A stretch of 64,000 bases of DNA from Edaphosphingomonas laterariae (GTDB taxonomy: Bacteria; Pseudomonadota; Alphaproteobacteria; Sphingomonadales; Sphingomonadaceae), in the NCBI RefSeq assembly GCF_900188165.1, contig NZ_FZOS01000001.1:372001-436000 (forward strand), read 5' to 3'. The position numbers and the translations under genes are program-made. Shown here piece after piece: positions 55,508 to 64,000 of this stretch (the first letter of the stretch is position 1; every line of letters starts with the position of its first letter). The notes under the pieces are model-generated. The model was not told the DNA's origin and made no database searches. It saw only the letters and a list, made by a program, of their open reading frames with translations.

Positions 55508-56134
55508 TCAGGGGCGGCTGCCGAGAAGCGCCAGCCCGAAACCGATGAAGATGCCGCCGGTCAGCCGGTTGAAGGCGCGGCCGAGGCCCGGCCGAACGAG
55601 GAAGCGCGACAGCTTCTGCCCGCCAAGCCCATAGACCGCGTACCAGAACATCTCGGCGGCGGCGAAGGTGGCGACAAGGATCGCGAACTGCGGCGCCTGC
55701 GGTTCGGCCCGGTTGATGAACTGCGGCAGGAAGGCCGCGATGAAGATCAGCGCCTTGGGATTGCTAATGCTGATCAGGAAGCCGCCACGGAACATCTGCA
55801 GTGGCGAGAGCGCGGCAGTCAGCACGTCGCGGCCGACATCGATCGGCGCCTCGCGCTCGCGCCAGGCCTTGATGCCCAGCCAGATCAGGTAGGCGACGCC
55901 GGCATAACGCAGCACATCGAACAGACGCGGCGACGCGATCAGCAGCGCGGCCAGCCCCGTGGCGGATGCGACGAGCAAGGCCAGCAGCCCGGCAAGGCAG
56001 CCGAGCATCGCGATCAGGCTGCGCCGCAGTCCGAAACGCACGCTGCGCGTCATCACATGAAGCATGTTGGGGCCAGGCGTGCCGCAGAGCAGGAACACCG
56101 CCACGAAGAACAGCCACCATGTGTGAAGCGTCAT
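55508..56134 (-). CDS. LysE family translocator
   Basis: A 208-residue membrane protein with six hydrophobic segments. The N-terminal CGTPGPNMLHVMTRSVRFGLRRSL and FLISISNPKALIFIAAFLPQF match RhtB/LysE exporters of amino acids or homoserine-type compounds. Adjacent to a LysR regulator on the same strand, 69 bases upstream. Confidence 0.9.
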   Translation of the reverse strand: MTLHTWWLFFVAVFLLCGTPGPNMLHVMTRSVRFGLRRSLIAMLGCLAGLLALLVASATGLAALLIASPRLFDVLRYAGVAYLIWLGIKAWREREAPIDVGRDVLTAALSPLQMFRGGFLISISNPKALIFIAAFLPQFINRAEPQAPQFAILVATFAAAEMFWYAVYGLGGQKLSRFLVRPGLGRAFNRLTGGIFIGFGLALLGSRP

Positions 56135-56203
56135 CGGCCGTCTTTTCCTTGCTGCGCGGGCATTCCCATAAATCGCGCGGCGACGCGCGGCAATGGAGCG
56201 CGC

Positions 56204-57076
56204 TTAGCCCAGCGCGGCGACGCAGCCTTTCAGCCACGCGGCCACGGCCTCGATCCGGGCGAGGCGGCGGACGTCGCTATGGGTGACGAGCCAGAAGCTG
56301 CGGCGGATGCCGGTGGCGGGCAGCACCGGCGCCAGCGCGGGATCGCGATCGGCGATGAAGGCGGGCAGCACGCCGATGCCGGCGCCAGCCGCGACCATGC
56401 GGTGTTGGACGTTGATGCTGGTCGATCGCAGCCGGGCTTCGAGCCCGCTGCCGATTTCGCCGAGATAATCGAGTTCGGGCGCGTAGATGAATTCGGGCAC
56501 ATAGCCGATCAGGCTGTGCCGCCGCAGATCATCGACCGAGGTGGGTGCAGAGTGATCGGCGAGATAGGCGCGCGCTGCATAGAGCCCCAGGCGGTAATCG
56601 CCGAGCTTCGCCGCGACCAGCCGGCCGGTGCGCGGGCGGGCGAGCATCACCGCCATGTCCGCCTCGCGCTTCGACGGATTGAGGAAGCCCGATGCGGTGA
56701 CGAGATCGATGCGGATATCGGGATGGACGCGGTGGAAGGCCGGCAGCGACGGTGCCAGCACCCAGCTGGCAAAGCCTTCCGCCACGCTGAGCCGCACCTG
56801 ACCCGACAGGCTGCGCGCATCGCCCGCCGCCTCCCCCATCGCGGCCAGCGCCGCGCTTTCGATGGTTTCGGCATGGGCGAACAGCGCCTCGCCGCGCGGG
56901 GTGAGCTGGCGTTCGCCGCCCACCGTTTCGAACAGTGGCGCCCCCAGGCCGGTGGCAAGGCGCGTGATCCGGCGGCCGATCGTCGTCGCGTCTACGCCGA
57001 GCGTGCGCGCGGCCGGTGCCAGCTTGCGCGCCCGCGCGACGGCGAGGAAGATGCGCAGATCATCCCAATCGAACAT
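56204..57076 (-). CDS. LysR family transcriptional regulator
   Basis: A 290-residue regulator. The N-terminal winged helix reads WDDLRIFLAVARARKLAPAARTLGVDATTIGRRITRLATGLGAPLFE, followed by the effector-binding domain from VRLSVAEGF onward. Start at 57076 (GGAGG 4 bases upstream). It is divergent from mmsA with 137 bases between starts, so it may control valine catabolism, LysE, or itself. Confidence 0.93.
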   Translation of the reverse strand: MFDWDDLRIFLAVARARKLAPAARTLGVDATTIGRRITRLATGLGAPLFETVGGERQLTPRGEALFAHAETIESAALAAMGEAAGDARSLSGQVRLSVAEGFASWVLAPSLPAFHRVHPDIRIDLVTASGFLNPSKREADMAVMLARPRTGRLVAAKLGDYRLGLYAARAYLADHSAPTSVDDLRRHSLIGYVPEFIYAPELDYLGEIGSGLEARLRSTSINVQHRMVAAGAGIGVLPAFIADRDPALAPVLPATGIRRSFWLVTHSDVRRLARIEAVAAWLKGCVAALG

Positions 57077-57110
57077 CCTGCCTCCCAGTCGCCTGCCCTT
57101 GCCCGTCTGC

Positions 57111-57150
57111 CTGCAAAATTGCAGCATGCCTCTGCACTCTTGCGCCCTTG
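57111..57150. promoter_or_regulatory. Candidate LysR operator region between the regulator and mmsA
   Basis: CTGCAA-AA-TTGCAG followed by further TTGC/GCAA half-sites including TTGC-GT-GCAA. Repeated half-sites between divergent genes are typical of LysR binding. Inferred only. Confidence 0.35.
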
Positions 57151-57213
57151 CGTGCAATTCCCCGATGGTGAAGGGAAGCAGGCGAAAATCCGAATCCGAG
57201 AGGAATGCCCACC

Positions 57214-58710
57214 ATGCGCATCGTCGAGAATTTCATCGCGGGCGCGTCCGCCGCCGGTGGCAGCCGGCAGAGCGACGTGTTCGATCCCAATTCGGGCCAG
57301 GTGCAGGCGAAGGTGGCGCTGGGCGGCGCGGCCGAACTGCAAAAGGCCGTGGATGCGGCCAAGGCCGCGCAACCGGCATGGGCCGCGACCAACCCGCAGC
57401 GCCGCGCGCGGGTGATGTTCAATTTCAAGGCGCTCGTCGAACAGCATATGGACGAACTCGCCCACATGCTGTCGTCCGAACATGGCAAGGTGATCGCCGA
57501 CGCCAAGGGCGATATCCAGCGCGGGCTGGAAGTGATCGAATTCTGCTGCGGCATCCCGCACGTGCTGAAGGGCGAATATACGCAAGGCGCCGGCCCGGGC
57601 ATCGACGTCTATTCGATGCGCCAGCCGCTGGGCATCGGCGCGGGCATCACCCCGTTCAACTTCCCCGGCATGATCCCGATGTGGATGTTCGGCGTGGCGA
57701 TCGCGGTGGGCAATGCCTTCATCCTCAAGCCTTCCGAACGCGATCCGTCGGTGCCCGTGCGGCTGGCCGAACTGATGAAGGAAGCGGGCCTGCCCGATGG
57801 CATCCTGAACGTGGTGCAGGGCGACAAGGAAATGGTCGACGCGATCCTCGATCATCCCGACATTTCCGCCGTCAGCTTCGTCGGCTCGTCGGACATCGCG
57901 CATTACGTCTACAGCCGGGGCGTCGCCGCCGGTAAGCGCGTGCAGGCGATGGGCGGCGCCAAGAATCACGGCATCGTCATGCCCGATGCCGATCTCGATC
58001 AGGTGGTCAACGATCTCGCCGGTGCGGCCTTCGGTTCGGCGGGCGAACGCTGCATGGCGCTGCCGGTCGTCGTGCCGGTGGGCGAAGACACGGCCGAGCG
58101 CCTGAAGGCCAAGCTGATCCCGGCGATCGAAGGGCTGCGCGTCGGCGTTTCGACCGATGCGGACGCGCATTACGGCCCCGTCGTCACCGCCGCGCACAAG
58201 GCGAAGATCGAAAACTATATCCAGATGGGCGTCGACGAAGGCGCCGAACTGGTGGTCGACGGCCGCGGTTTCACGCTGCAGGGCCATGAAAACGGCTTCT
58301 TCGTCGGGCCGACCCTGTTCGACCATGTGAAGACCGGCATGCGCACCTATCAGGAGGAAATCTTCGGTCCCGTCCTCCAGATCGTGCGCGCCGCGGATTT
58401 CGAGGAGGCGCTCGCCCTGCCGTCGAAGCACCAGTACGGCAACGGCGTCGCCATCTTCACCCGCAACGGCCACGCCGCGCGCGAATTCGCTGCGCGGGTG
58501 AATGTCGGCATGGTGGGCATCAACGTGCCGATCCCGGTGCCGGTGGCCTATCACACCTTCGGCGGGTGGAAGCGTTCGGCGTTCGGCGACACCAACCAGC
58601 ACGGCATGGAAGGCGTGAAGTTCTGGACCAAGGTGAAGACCGTCACCGCCCGCTGGCCCGACGGTTCGGCCGACGGCGGCAACGCGTTCGTCATCCCGAC
58701 CATGGGGTGA
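57214..58710 (+). CDS. mmsA: Methylmalonate-semialdehyde dehydrogenase (CoA-acylating)
   Basis: A 498-residue aldehyde dehydrogenase that converts methylmalonate semialdehyde to propionyl-CoA, the last step of valine breakdown. TPFNFPGMIPMWMFGVAIAVGN, MGGAKNHGIVMPDAD and catalytic Cys280 in GSAGERCMAL are the hallmarks of the MmsA group. ATG at 57214 has GAGAGGA about 9 bases upstream; the ATG at 57205 is too close to it. First gene of the valine operon. Confidence 0.96.
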   Translation: MRIVENFIAGASAAGGSRQSDVFDPNSGQVQAKVALGGAAELQKAVDAAKAAQPAWAATNPQRRARVMFNFKALVEQHMDELAHMLSSEHGKVIADAKGDIQRGLEVIEFCCGIPHVLKGEYTQGAGPGIDVYSMRQPLGIGAGITPFNFPGMIPMWMFGVAIAVGNAFILKPSERDPSVPVRLAELMKEAGLPDGILNVVQGDKEMVDAILDHPDISAVSFVGSSDIAHYVYSRGVAAGKRVQAMGGAKNHGIVMPDADLDQVVNDLAGAAFGSAGERCMALPVVVPVGEDTAERLKAKLIPAIEGLRVGVSTDADAHYGPVVTAAHKAKIENYIQMGVDEGAELVVDGRGFTLQGHENGFFVGPTLFDHVKTGMRTYQEEIFGPVLQIVRAADFEEALALPSKHQYGNGVAIFTRNGHAAREFAARVNVGMVGINVPIPVPVAYHTFGGWKRSAFGDTNQHGMEGVKFWTKVKTVTARWPDGSADGGNAFVIPTMG

Positions 58711-58717
58711 ACCGCCC

Positions 58718-59455
58718 ATGGCGACCTTCCTGCTCGTCCATGGCGCATTTCATGGAAGCTGGTGCTGGGAACGGGTGATCCCCGAGCTGGAAGCGCTTGG
58801 GCATCGGGTGATCGCCCCCGATCTTCCCGGCGTCGGGAGCGACCTCGAAACGCTGGCCGGGCAGGATCTCGGCCAGTGGGGCGATTTCGTCGCCAAGCTG
58901 GCACGGGGCGCGGATGAGCCCGTCATCCTGGTCGGCCATAGCCGGGGCGGGCTGGTGATAGGCGAGGCCGCCGAACGCGCACCCGAAGCGATCGCCAGTC
59001 TGGTCTATCTGACGGCGATGCTGGTGCCCGGAGGGGAGACGATGATGTCGGTGTCGCTTGCCTCGGGCGAGCCGATGACCTCGCTCGTGATTACGCCGAG
59101 TGCGGATGGCCGGCTGTGCCACGCCGACCCGACCTCGATCGCTGATCTGCTCTACAACATGACCGCCGACGCCGATACGGCCCGCGCACTGGCCCGGCTG
59201 GTGCCCGAGCCGGCGGCCGTGTTCGCCGCCACGTCGACGGCCACGCCCGAACGCCATGGCCGTATCCCCCGTGTCTATATCGAATGCACGGAGGATCGCG
59301 TCCTCACCCCGGCCATCCAACGGGCGATGCGCAAGGCACTGCCCTGCGATACGGTGTTCAGCCTCAACAGCGACCATTCACCCTTTTATTCGGCATTGCC
59401 GCCCCTGATCGACGCGCTGAACGCGGTCGCCACATCCAGCAGGCCCCTATCATGA
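58718..59455 (+). CDS. Alpha/beta hydrolase in the valine operon
   Basis: A 245-residue small alpha/beta-hydrolase resembling the plant hydroxynitrile lyase/esterase group: LLVHGAFHGSWCWERVIPELEALGHRVIAPDLPG. The nucleophile Ser75 is in GHSRGG and His220 in SDHSPF. Not part of the standard valine route. It starts 7 bases after mmsA and overlaps the acyl-CoA dehydrogenase start (ATGA), so it is co-expressed. Thioester or ester clearance is one possible role. Confidence 0.85.
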   Translation: MATFLLVHGAFHGSWCWERVIPELEALGHRVIAPDLPGVGSDLETLAGQDLGQWGDFVAKLARGADEPVILVGHSRGGLVIGEAAERAPEAIASLVYLTAMLVPGGETMMSVSLASGEPMTSLVITPSADGRLCHADPTSIADLLYNMTADADTARALARLVPEPAAVFAATSTATPERHGRIPRVYIECTEDRVLTPAIQRAMRKALPCDTVFSLNSDHSPFYSALPPLIDALNAVATSSRPLS

Positions 59456-60594
59456 CCCAGTTCGACCTCACCGAAGACCAGCGCGCCATTCAGGAGATGG
59501 CGCAGAAATTCACGGCCGACGCGATCACGCCGTTCGCCGCGAAGTGGGATGAGGAGCATCATTTCCCGCGCGATGTGGTGAAGGCCGCGGCCGAGCTCGG
59601 CTTCGGCGCGATCTATGTGTCGGAGGAAGCGGGCGGCATCGGGCTTGGCCGGCTGGAAGCGGCGCTGATCATGGAGGCGATGGCCTATGGCTGCCCTTCC
59701 ACCTCCGCCTTCATCTCGATCCACAATATGGGCGCGTGGATGATCGACCGTTTCGGGTCGGACGCGCTCAAGGCCAAATATCTCCCCAGCCTCGTCACGT
59801 GCGACCAGATTGCGAGCTATTGCCTGACCGAGCCGGGATCGGGCTCCGACGCCGCCGCGCTCAAGACCAAGGCAGTGAAGGACGGCGACAATTATGTCGT
59901 GACCGGATCGAAGGCATTCATCTCCGGCGGTGGCGAGAACGACCTCTATGTCACCATGGTCCGCACCGGCGAGGATGGGCCGAAGGGCATCAGCTGCCTC
60001 GTCATCGAGAAAGACATGCCCGGCGTCAGCTTCGGCGCGCAGGAAAAGAAGCTCGGCTGGCGATCGCAGCCGACCGCGCAGGTGAATTTCGACGGCGTGC
60101 GCGTGCCGGTGGAAAATCTGGTCGGCAAGGAAGGCGAAGGCTTCAAGATCGCCATGTCCGGCCTTGACGGTGGGCGGCTGAACATCGGCGCCTGTTCGCT
60201 GGGCGGCGCGCAACGCTGCCTGGACGAGGCGCTGCGTTACACGGGCGAGCGCCGCCAGTTCGGCCAGCGCATCCTGGATTTCCAGAATACCCAGTTCATG
60301 CTGGCCGACATGGAGACCGAGCTGCAGGCCGCGCGCGTGCTGCTTTACGCGGCGGCAGCGAAGGTGACGGAAGGCGCGCCCGACCGCACCAAATTCGCCG
60401 CGATGGCCAAACGGCTCGCCACCGATACCGGATCGAGCGTGGTCGATCGCGCGCTCCAGCTGCATGGCGGCTATGGCTATCTGCAGGATTATCCGGTCGA
60501 GCGTTTCTTCCGCGATCTGCGCGTCCACCGCATATTGGAAGGCACGAACGAGATCATGCGCGTTATCATCGCGCGCGAGATGATGCGGCAGTAA
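59452..60594 (+). CDS. Acyl-CoA dehydrogenase, probably isobutyryl-CoA dehydrogenase
   Basis: A 380-residue flavoprotein. ASYCLTEPGSGSDAAALKTKA and GRLNIGACSLGGAQRCLDEALRYTGERRQFGQ are standard; ILEGTNEIMR holds the family's usual acidic region. Located between mmsA and 3-hydroxyisobutyryl-CoA hydrolase, so isobutyryl-CoA is the likely substrate, giving methacrylyl-CoA. The assignment to isobutyryl-CoA is inferred from the neighbourhood. Confidence 0.93.
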   Translation: MTQFDLTEDQRAIQEMAQKFTADAITPFAAKWDEEHHFPRDVVKAAAELGFGAIYVSEEAGGIGLGRLEAALIMEAMAYGCPSTSAFISIHNMGAWMIDRFGSDALKAKYLPSLVTCDQIASYCLTEPGSGSDAAALKTKAVKDGDNYVVTGSKAFISGGGENDLYVTMVRTGEDGPKGISCLVIEKDMPGVSFGAQEKKLGWRSQPTAQVNFDGVRVPVENLVGKEGEGFKIAMSGLDGGRLNIGACSLGGAQRCLDEALRYTGERRQFGQRILDFQNTQFMLADMETELQAARVLLYAAAAKVTEGAPDRTKFAAMAKRLATDTGSSVVDRALQLHGGYGYLQDYPVERFFRDLRVHRILEGTNEIMRVIIAREMMRQ

Positions 60595-60699
60595 GGGCAC
60601 ATCATCGGGTTCGGGCCTGTCGGGAACCCCCGCGCGTCTTGTCGACGGCGGTTTCCGACTTCGCTGGAACCTTCGCGCGAGGCAGACGGAAGGAAGGTG

Positions 60700-61749
60700 A
60701 TGACGGACGAGGTTCTTTTTTCGGTCGAGGGTGCCACGGCCCGCATCCGGCTGAACCGCCCCAAGGCGATCCACGCGCTGAACAAGGCGATGTGCGACGC
60801 GATGATCGAACGGCTGATCGCGTGGCGCGCCGATCCGGCGATCCGCCTCGTCATGATCGACCATGCCGAAGGCCGCGGTTTCTGCGCCGGCGGCGACATC
60901 CGCATGATCGCTGAAAGCGGCGCGAAGGATGGCGTGGATGCACGCGCCTTCTTCCACAGCGAATATCGCCTGAACCACCTGCTGTTCACTTATGCCAAGC
61001 CGGTGATCGCGTTCATGGATGGCATCACCATGGGCGGCGGCGTCGGTATTTCGCAGCCCGCCCGCTATCGCGTCGCGACCGACCGGACCACTTATGCCAT
61101 GCCCGAAAGCGGCATCGGCCTGTTCCCCGATGTCGGGGGCGGCTGGTATCTGTCGCGCCTGCCCGGCCGCACGGGCCAGTTCCTTGCGCTCACCGGCGCG
61201 CGGCTGGATGGCGCCGAATGCGTGGCGCTGGGCCTCGCCAGCCATTATGTTCCGGCCGAAAAGCTGGACGCGCTGAAGGTGGCGCTCGCCGCCGATCCGG
61301 CCAATGTGGAAGCGACCCTGGCGGCCGCCGCCGAAACGCCGCCGCCAGCGCGGATCGAAGGCAATCGCGAGACGATCGACCGGCTGTTCGCCGCCGACAC
61401 GCTGGAAGGCGTGATCGCCGCGCTGCAGGCCGATGGCGGAGAATGGGCGCAAAAGGAACTGGCGACGCTGGCCACCAAATCGCCGACGACGTGCAAGGTT
61501 TCGCTGCGCCTGCTGGCGCAGGGCCGCGATCATGTCGACTTCGCTGACGAGATGCGCGTCGAATATGGCGTGGCCGCCCATGTGTGCCAGCGCCACGATT
61601 TCATCGAGGGCGTGCGTGCGCTGATCATCGACAAGGACAATCAGCCGAAATGGGATCCGGCAACCCCGGAAGGCGTGAGCGACCATGTGATCGATCAGAT
61701 CTTCGCGCCGCTGCCCGCCGATGAACAATGGACACCGGTGCAATTTTAA
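60700..61749 (+). CDS. 3-hydroxyisobutyryl-CoA hydrolase (enoyl-CoA hydratase/isomerase family)
   Basis: A 349-residue crotonase-fold protein. RGFCAGGDIRM and FMDGITMGGGVGIS form the oxyanion hole, and GLFPDVGGGWYLSRLPG is the signature of the hydrolase subgroup, which also has the longer C-terminal domain present here. It frees 3-hydroxyisobutyrate and so keeps toxic methacrylyl-CoA low. ATG at 60700 is preferred over the adjacent GTG. Confidence 0.92.
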   Translation: MTDEVLFSVEGATARIRLNRPKAIHALNKAMCDAMIERLIAWRADPAIRLVMIDHAEGRGFCAGGDIRMIAESGAKDGVDARAFFHSEYRLNHLLFTYAKPVIAFMDGITMGGGVGISQPARYRVATDRTTYAMPESGIGLFPDVGGGWYLSRLPGRTGQFLALTGARLDGAECVALGLASHYVPAEKLDALKVALAADPANVEATLAAAAETPPPARIEGNRETIDRLFAADTLEGVIAALQADGGEWAQKELATLATKSPTTCKVSLRLLAQGRDHVDFADEMRVEYGVAAHVCQRHDFIEGVRALIIDKDNQPKWDPATPEGVSDHVIDQIFAPLPADEQWTPVQF

Positions 61750-61813
61750 CGTCATCCCCGGCGACCGCCGGAAACCCCTTCGGCAAGGGATGCCAGCCTC
61801 CGCCGGCATGACG
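61750..61813. repeat. REPIN-like pair of inverted REP units
   Basis: Starts CGTCATCCCCGGCG and ends with the inverse GCCGGCATGACG; the right half closely matches the REP units at 15801-15935. It fills the gap between two valine-operon genes. Confidence 0.65.
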
Positions 61814-61836
61814 ATCTTTTTTGGAGAAGCAGTACG

Positions 61837-62613
61837 ATGGCCACTTACGAAACCCTGCTTGTCGAAACCCAGGGCGCGGTGACGCTGATCCGGCTCAACC
61901 GGCCGCAGGCGCTGAACGCGCTCAACACGCAGGTGCTGGCCGATCTGATCGCCGCCTTCGCCGCTTATGACGCCGATCCAACCCAGCGTTGCGCCGTGCT
62001 GACCGGCAGCGAGAAGGCGTTCGCGGCAGGCGCCGACATCAAGGAAATGCAGCCCAAGAGCTTCGCCGAGATGTACGCTGAAAACTTCTTCGCCGGCTTC
62101 GAGAAGGTGACGGCAACGCGCAAGCCGTGGATCGCGGCGGTGGCCGGCTTCGCGCTGGGCGGCGGCTGCGAACTTGCGATGATGGCGGATTTCATCCTGG
62201 CCGCCGACACGGCCAAGTTCGGCCAGCCGGAAATCAAGCTGGGCGTCGCGCCGGGCATGGGCGGATCGCAGCGACTGACCCGCGCCGTCGGCAAGGCCAA
62301 GGCGATGGAAATGTGCCTGACCGGCCGGATGATGGACGCCGCCGAGGCCGAACGCGCCAGCCTGGTCGCGCGCGTGGTTCCCGCCGCCGAACTGATCGAC
62401 GAAGCGATGAAATCGGCACAGGCGATCGCGGCGATGCCGCCGCTGGCCGCCATCGCCAACAAGGAAATGGTGAACGCCGCGTTCGAGACCGGGTTGGCGC
62501 AGGGCATCCTGTTCGAACGCCGCCTGTTCAACGGCCTGTGCGCCACGCAGGACAAAGCCGAGGGGATGACCGCGTTTGTCGAGAAGCGGCCCGGCAACTG
62601 GACCGGCAAATAA
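61837..62613 (+). CDS. Enoyl-CoA hydratase
   Basis: A 258-residue crotonase. [12 protein letters not shown] and [15 protein letters not shown] form the oxyanion hole, and both catalytic acids are present: Glu112 (GGCELAM) and Glu132 (QPEIKLG). In this operon it would hydrate methacrylyl-CoA to 3-hydroxyisobutyryl-CoA. Confidence 0.95.
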   Translation: MATYETLLVETQGAVTLIRLNRPQALNALNTQVLADLIAAFAAYDADPTQRCAVLTGSEKAFAAGADIKEMQPKSFAEMYAENFFAGFEKVTATRKPWIAAVAGFALGGGCELAMMADFILAADTAKFGQPEIKLGVAPGMGGSQRLTRAVGKAKAMEMCLTGRMMDAAEAERASLVARVVPAAELIDEAMKSAQAIAAMPPLAAIANKEMVNAAFETGLAQGILFERRLFNGLCATQDKAEGMTAFVEKRPGNWTGK

Positions 62614-62631
62614 GAGGATCAGGAGAGGAAC

Positions 62632-63519
62632 ATGGCACGCATCGGTTTCATCGGGCTCGGCAATATGGGCGGCGGGATGGCCGCCAACCTCGCCAAGGCG
62701 GGGCATGACGTGCGTGCCTTCGATCTGTCGCAGGATGCGCTGGACCGCGCCAAGGCGGCGGGCTGCCTGCCCGTCACTTCGGCCGGCGAGGCCGCGGCGG
62801 AGGCCGAGTTCATCGTCACCATGCTGCCGGCGGGCAAGCATGTCCGCGCGGTTTATGAAGGCGAAGTGTTCGCCGCCGCCCCCGGCACCGCCCTGCTGAT
62901 CGATTGTTCGACGATCGACGTGGCATCGGCCAAGGCGGTGGGCGCGGCCGCCCAGGCCAAGGGGCTGGCGATGGTCGACGCGCCGGTTTCGGGCGGGATC
63001 GCGGCGGCGGCCGGCGGCACGCTGACCTTCATGGTCGGCGGATCGGCCGAACATTTCGCCCGCGCCGAACCGATCCTCGCGGCGATGGGCAAGGCGGTGA
63101 TCCATGCCGGCGCGCTGGGTTCCGGCCAGGCGGCGAAGATCTGCAACAACATGCTGCTCGGCGCGACGATGGTCGCCACCTGCGAGGCGTTCCTGCTGGC
63201 GCAGAAGCTCGGCCTCGACCCGCAGACCTTCTTCGACATTTCATCCAAGGCCAGCGGGCAGAGCTGGTCGATGACCAGCTATTGCCCCCTGCCCGGGGTC
63301 GGCCCGCAAACGCCCGCCGACAATGGCTATCAGGGCGGGTTCGCCTCCGGCCTGATGCTCAAGGATCTGAAGCTCGCGATCGAGGCGGCGCAGGGCGCCG
63401 ATGCCAGCGTGCCGATGGGGGCTGCGGCCGGGGCGCTCTATCAGGCGTTCGTCAATGGCGGCGACGGCGGGCTCGATTTTTCGGGGATCATCAGGCTGCT
63501 GGGCGGCGATCAGGGCTGA
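62632..63519 (+). CDS. mmsB: 3-hydroxyisobutyrate dehydrogenase
   Basis: A 295-residue beta-hydroxyacid dehydrogenase. NAD-binding GFIGLGNMGGGMAANL at the start, substrate motif DAPVSGG, and catalytic Lys169 with Asn173 in GSGQAAKICNNM. It oxidises 3-hydroxyisobutyrate to methylmalonate semialdehyde, the MmsA substrate. Last gene of the operon; 18 bases after the hydratase. Confidence 0.95.
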   Translation: MARIGFIGLGNMGGGMAANLAKAGHDVRAFDLSQDALDRAKAAGCLPVTSAGEAAAEAEFIVTMLPAGKHVRAVYEGEVFAAAPGTALLIDCSTIDVASAKAVGAAAQAKGLAMVDAPVSGGIAAAAGGTLTFMVGGSAEHFARAEPILAAMGKAVIHAGALGSGQAAKICNNMLLGATMVATCEAFLLAQKLGLDPQTFFDISSKASGQSWSMTSYCPLPGVGPQTPADNGYQGGFASGLMLKDLKLAIEAAQGADASVPMGAAAGALYQAFVNGGDGGLDFSGIIRLLGGDQG

Positions 63520-63532
63520 TCGCCCGCGCCGT

Positions 63533-64000
63533 TCACCGGCCCGGATCGGGCGCCTTGCCGAACCACACCACGGCATAGCGCCCGTCGATCGCGACGCCCA
63601 TCGCCTGCCAGTTCGATCCGCGAAAGCCGCCCTGTTCGAGGATAACGGCGCGGTGGCCGGGGCTGCCGAGCCAGAGATCGAAGGCCATGTCGGCGTCGAT
63701 CCCCTCGCTATAGCGCGCCGCGATTTCGAAGCCGCGTTCCTTGTAGCGGCCACGGGTGATTTCCCACGGCTTGTTCCACATATCCACCGCGCGGGCATGA
63801 TCAGCGGTGTAGCAGACCGGTTTCGCGCCCGACGCGCGCGACCAGCTGTGCATGGTACAGCGCCGCCCCGCCCCATCGGTGCCGGCATCGGGCTCGTGAT
63901 CCTCAAGATCGCGGGCATGGGCCACGGCGACTTGGGTCAGCGCGCGTGAAAAGGGCACGGGCGGCAGGCCGTGATCCATGCGATATTCATTGACCATCCG
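63533..64000 (-). CDS. CAP-domain secreted protein, N-terminus beyond the right edge
   Basis: At least 154 residues of a CAP/SCP fold: MVNEYRMDHGLPPVPFSRALTQVAVAHARDL (helix 1 with the substrate-side His), CTMHSWSRASG, and the end SPGHRAVILEQGGF..VWFGKAPD. The region from the edge reads in frame into a preceding Arg, so the signal peptide is probably outside the window. Function unknown. Convergent with mmsB. Confidence 0.85.
   Translation of the reverse strand, partial: RMVNEYRMDHGLPPVPFSRALTQVAVAHARDLEDHEPDAGTDGAGRRCTMHSWSRASGAKPVCYTADHARAVDMWNKPWEITRGRYKERGFEIAARYSEGIDADMAFDLWLGSPGHRAVILEQGGFRGSNWQAMGVAIDGRYAVVWFGKAPDPGR

Noticed and set aside
59386-63105. A very long minus-strand frame across the valine operon
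   Set aside because: Shadow of four well-identified genes; high GC removes stop codons from the opposite frame. No motif of its own.

Overview
The window is a GC-rich chromosomal segment of an alphaproteobacterium, most likely a member of the Sphingomonadaceae (Sphingomonas or a close relative). The evidence for this is: the F1 part of ATP synthase as a separate atpHAGDC operon with an epsilon subunit that lacks its C-terminal domain; a crtY-crtI-crtB carotenoid operon; two secreted proteins ending in the PEPxxWAMM sorting signal common in sphingomonads; S9 and M2 peptidases; a DUF1192 protein next to a quinone oxidoreductase; and tightly packed genes with many 4-base ATGA overlaps. There is no prophage, transposase, integrase or CRISPR array. 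It looks like core chromosome.

Layout. 1-1.5 kb: copper operon copC-copD followed by the start of a YHS-domain copper ATPase that leaves the left edge. 1.7-3.5 kb: small genes (iron permease family, an RHH-like protein, a 55-residue protein) and a PEP-CTERM protein. 3.8-4.2 kb: tRNA-Arg(CCT) and tRNA-Met(CAT). 4.3-14.4 kb: ferredoxin reductase, DUF3775, RNA ligase-like protein, M2 peptidase, hydrolase, GFA and YjdF-like proteins, asd, an NTPase and a DPP-IV-like peptidase. 14.5-15.6 kb: trmD-rplS with a strong terminator. 16-23 kb: amidotransferase, flavin oxidoreductase, SDR, quinone oxidoreductase, clpA. 23-29.8 kb: DUF4126, priA, a PKHD dioxygenase/sulfotransferase pair, ada, a methyltransferase-like protein. 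30-34.9 kb: atpHAGDC. 35-41 kb: GDSL PEP-CTERM protein, VOC protein, DMT exporter, a lone cpaF, an ABC-F protein. 41.4-45.5 kb: crtY-crtI-LOG-crtB, overlapping throughout. 46-50 kb: a PspC micro-operon behind a sigma-54 type promoter, a GT4 glycosyltransferase, a glycine-zipper protein, an NTF2-like protein, a haloalkane dehalogenase-like protein. 50-57 kb: Crp/Fnr regulator, GGDEF-EAL protein, aldose epimerase, MFS and LysE transporters. 57-63.5 kb: LysR regulator divergent from an operon for the lower valine pathway (mmsA, hydrolase, acyl-CoA dehydrogenase, 3-hydroxyisobutyryl-CoA hydrolase, enoyl-CoA hydratase, mmsB). A CAP-domain protein leaves the right edge.

The most unusual structures are not protein genes. 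A family of double-hairpin repeats occurs three times (22.9, 39.4 and 48.4 kb), and in each copy the first three bases are the stop codon of the upstream gene; the far end of the 39.4-kb copy also supplies the stop codon of the convergent gene. Other items worth checking are the sigma-54 type promoter and palindromes at 46.5-46.7 kb, a hairpin that would hide the ribosome binding site of the GDSL gene, hairpins in the gaps of the ATP synthase operon, and a LOG-family gene inside the carotenoid operon. No clearly new defence or mobile system was found.
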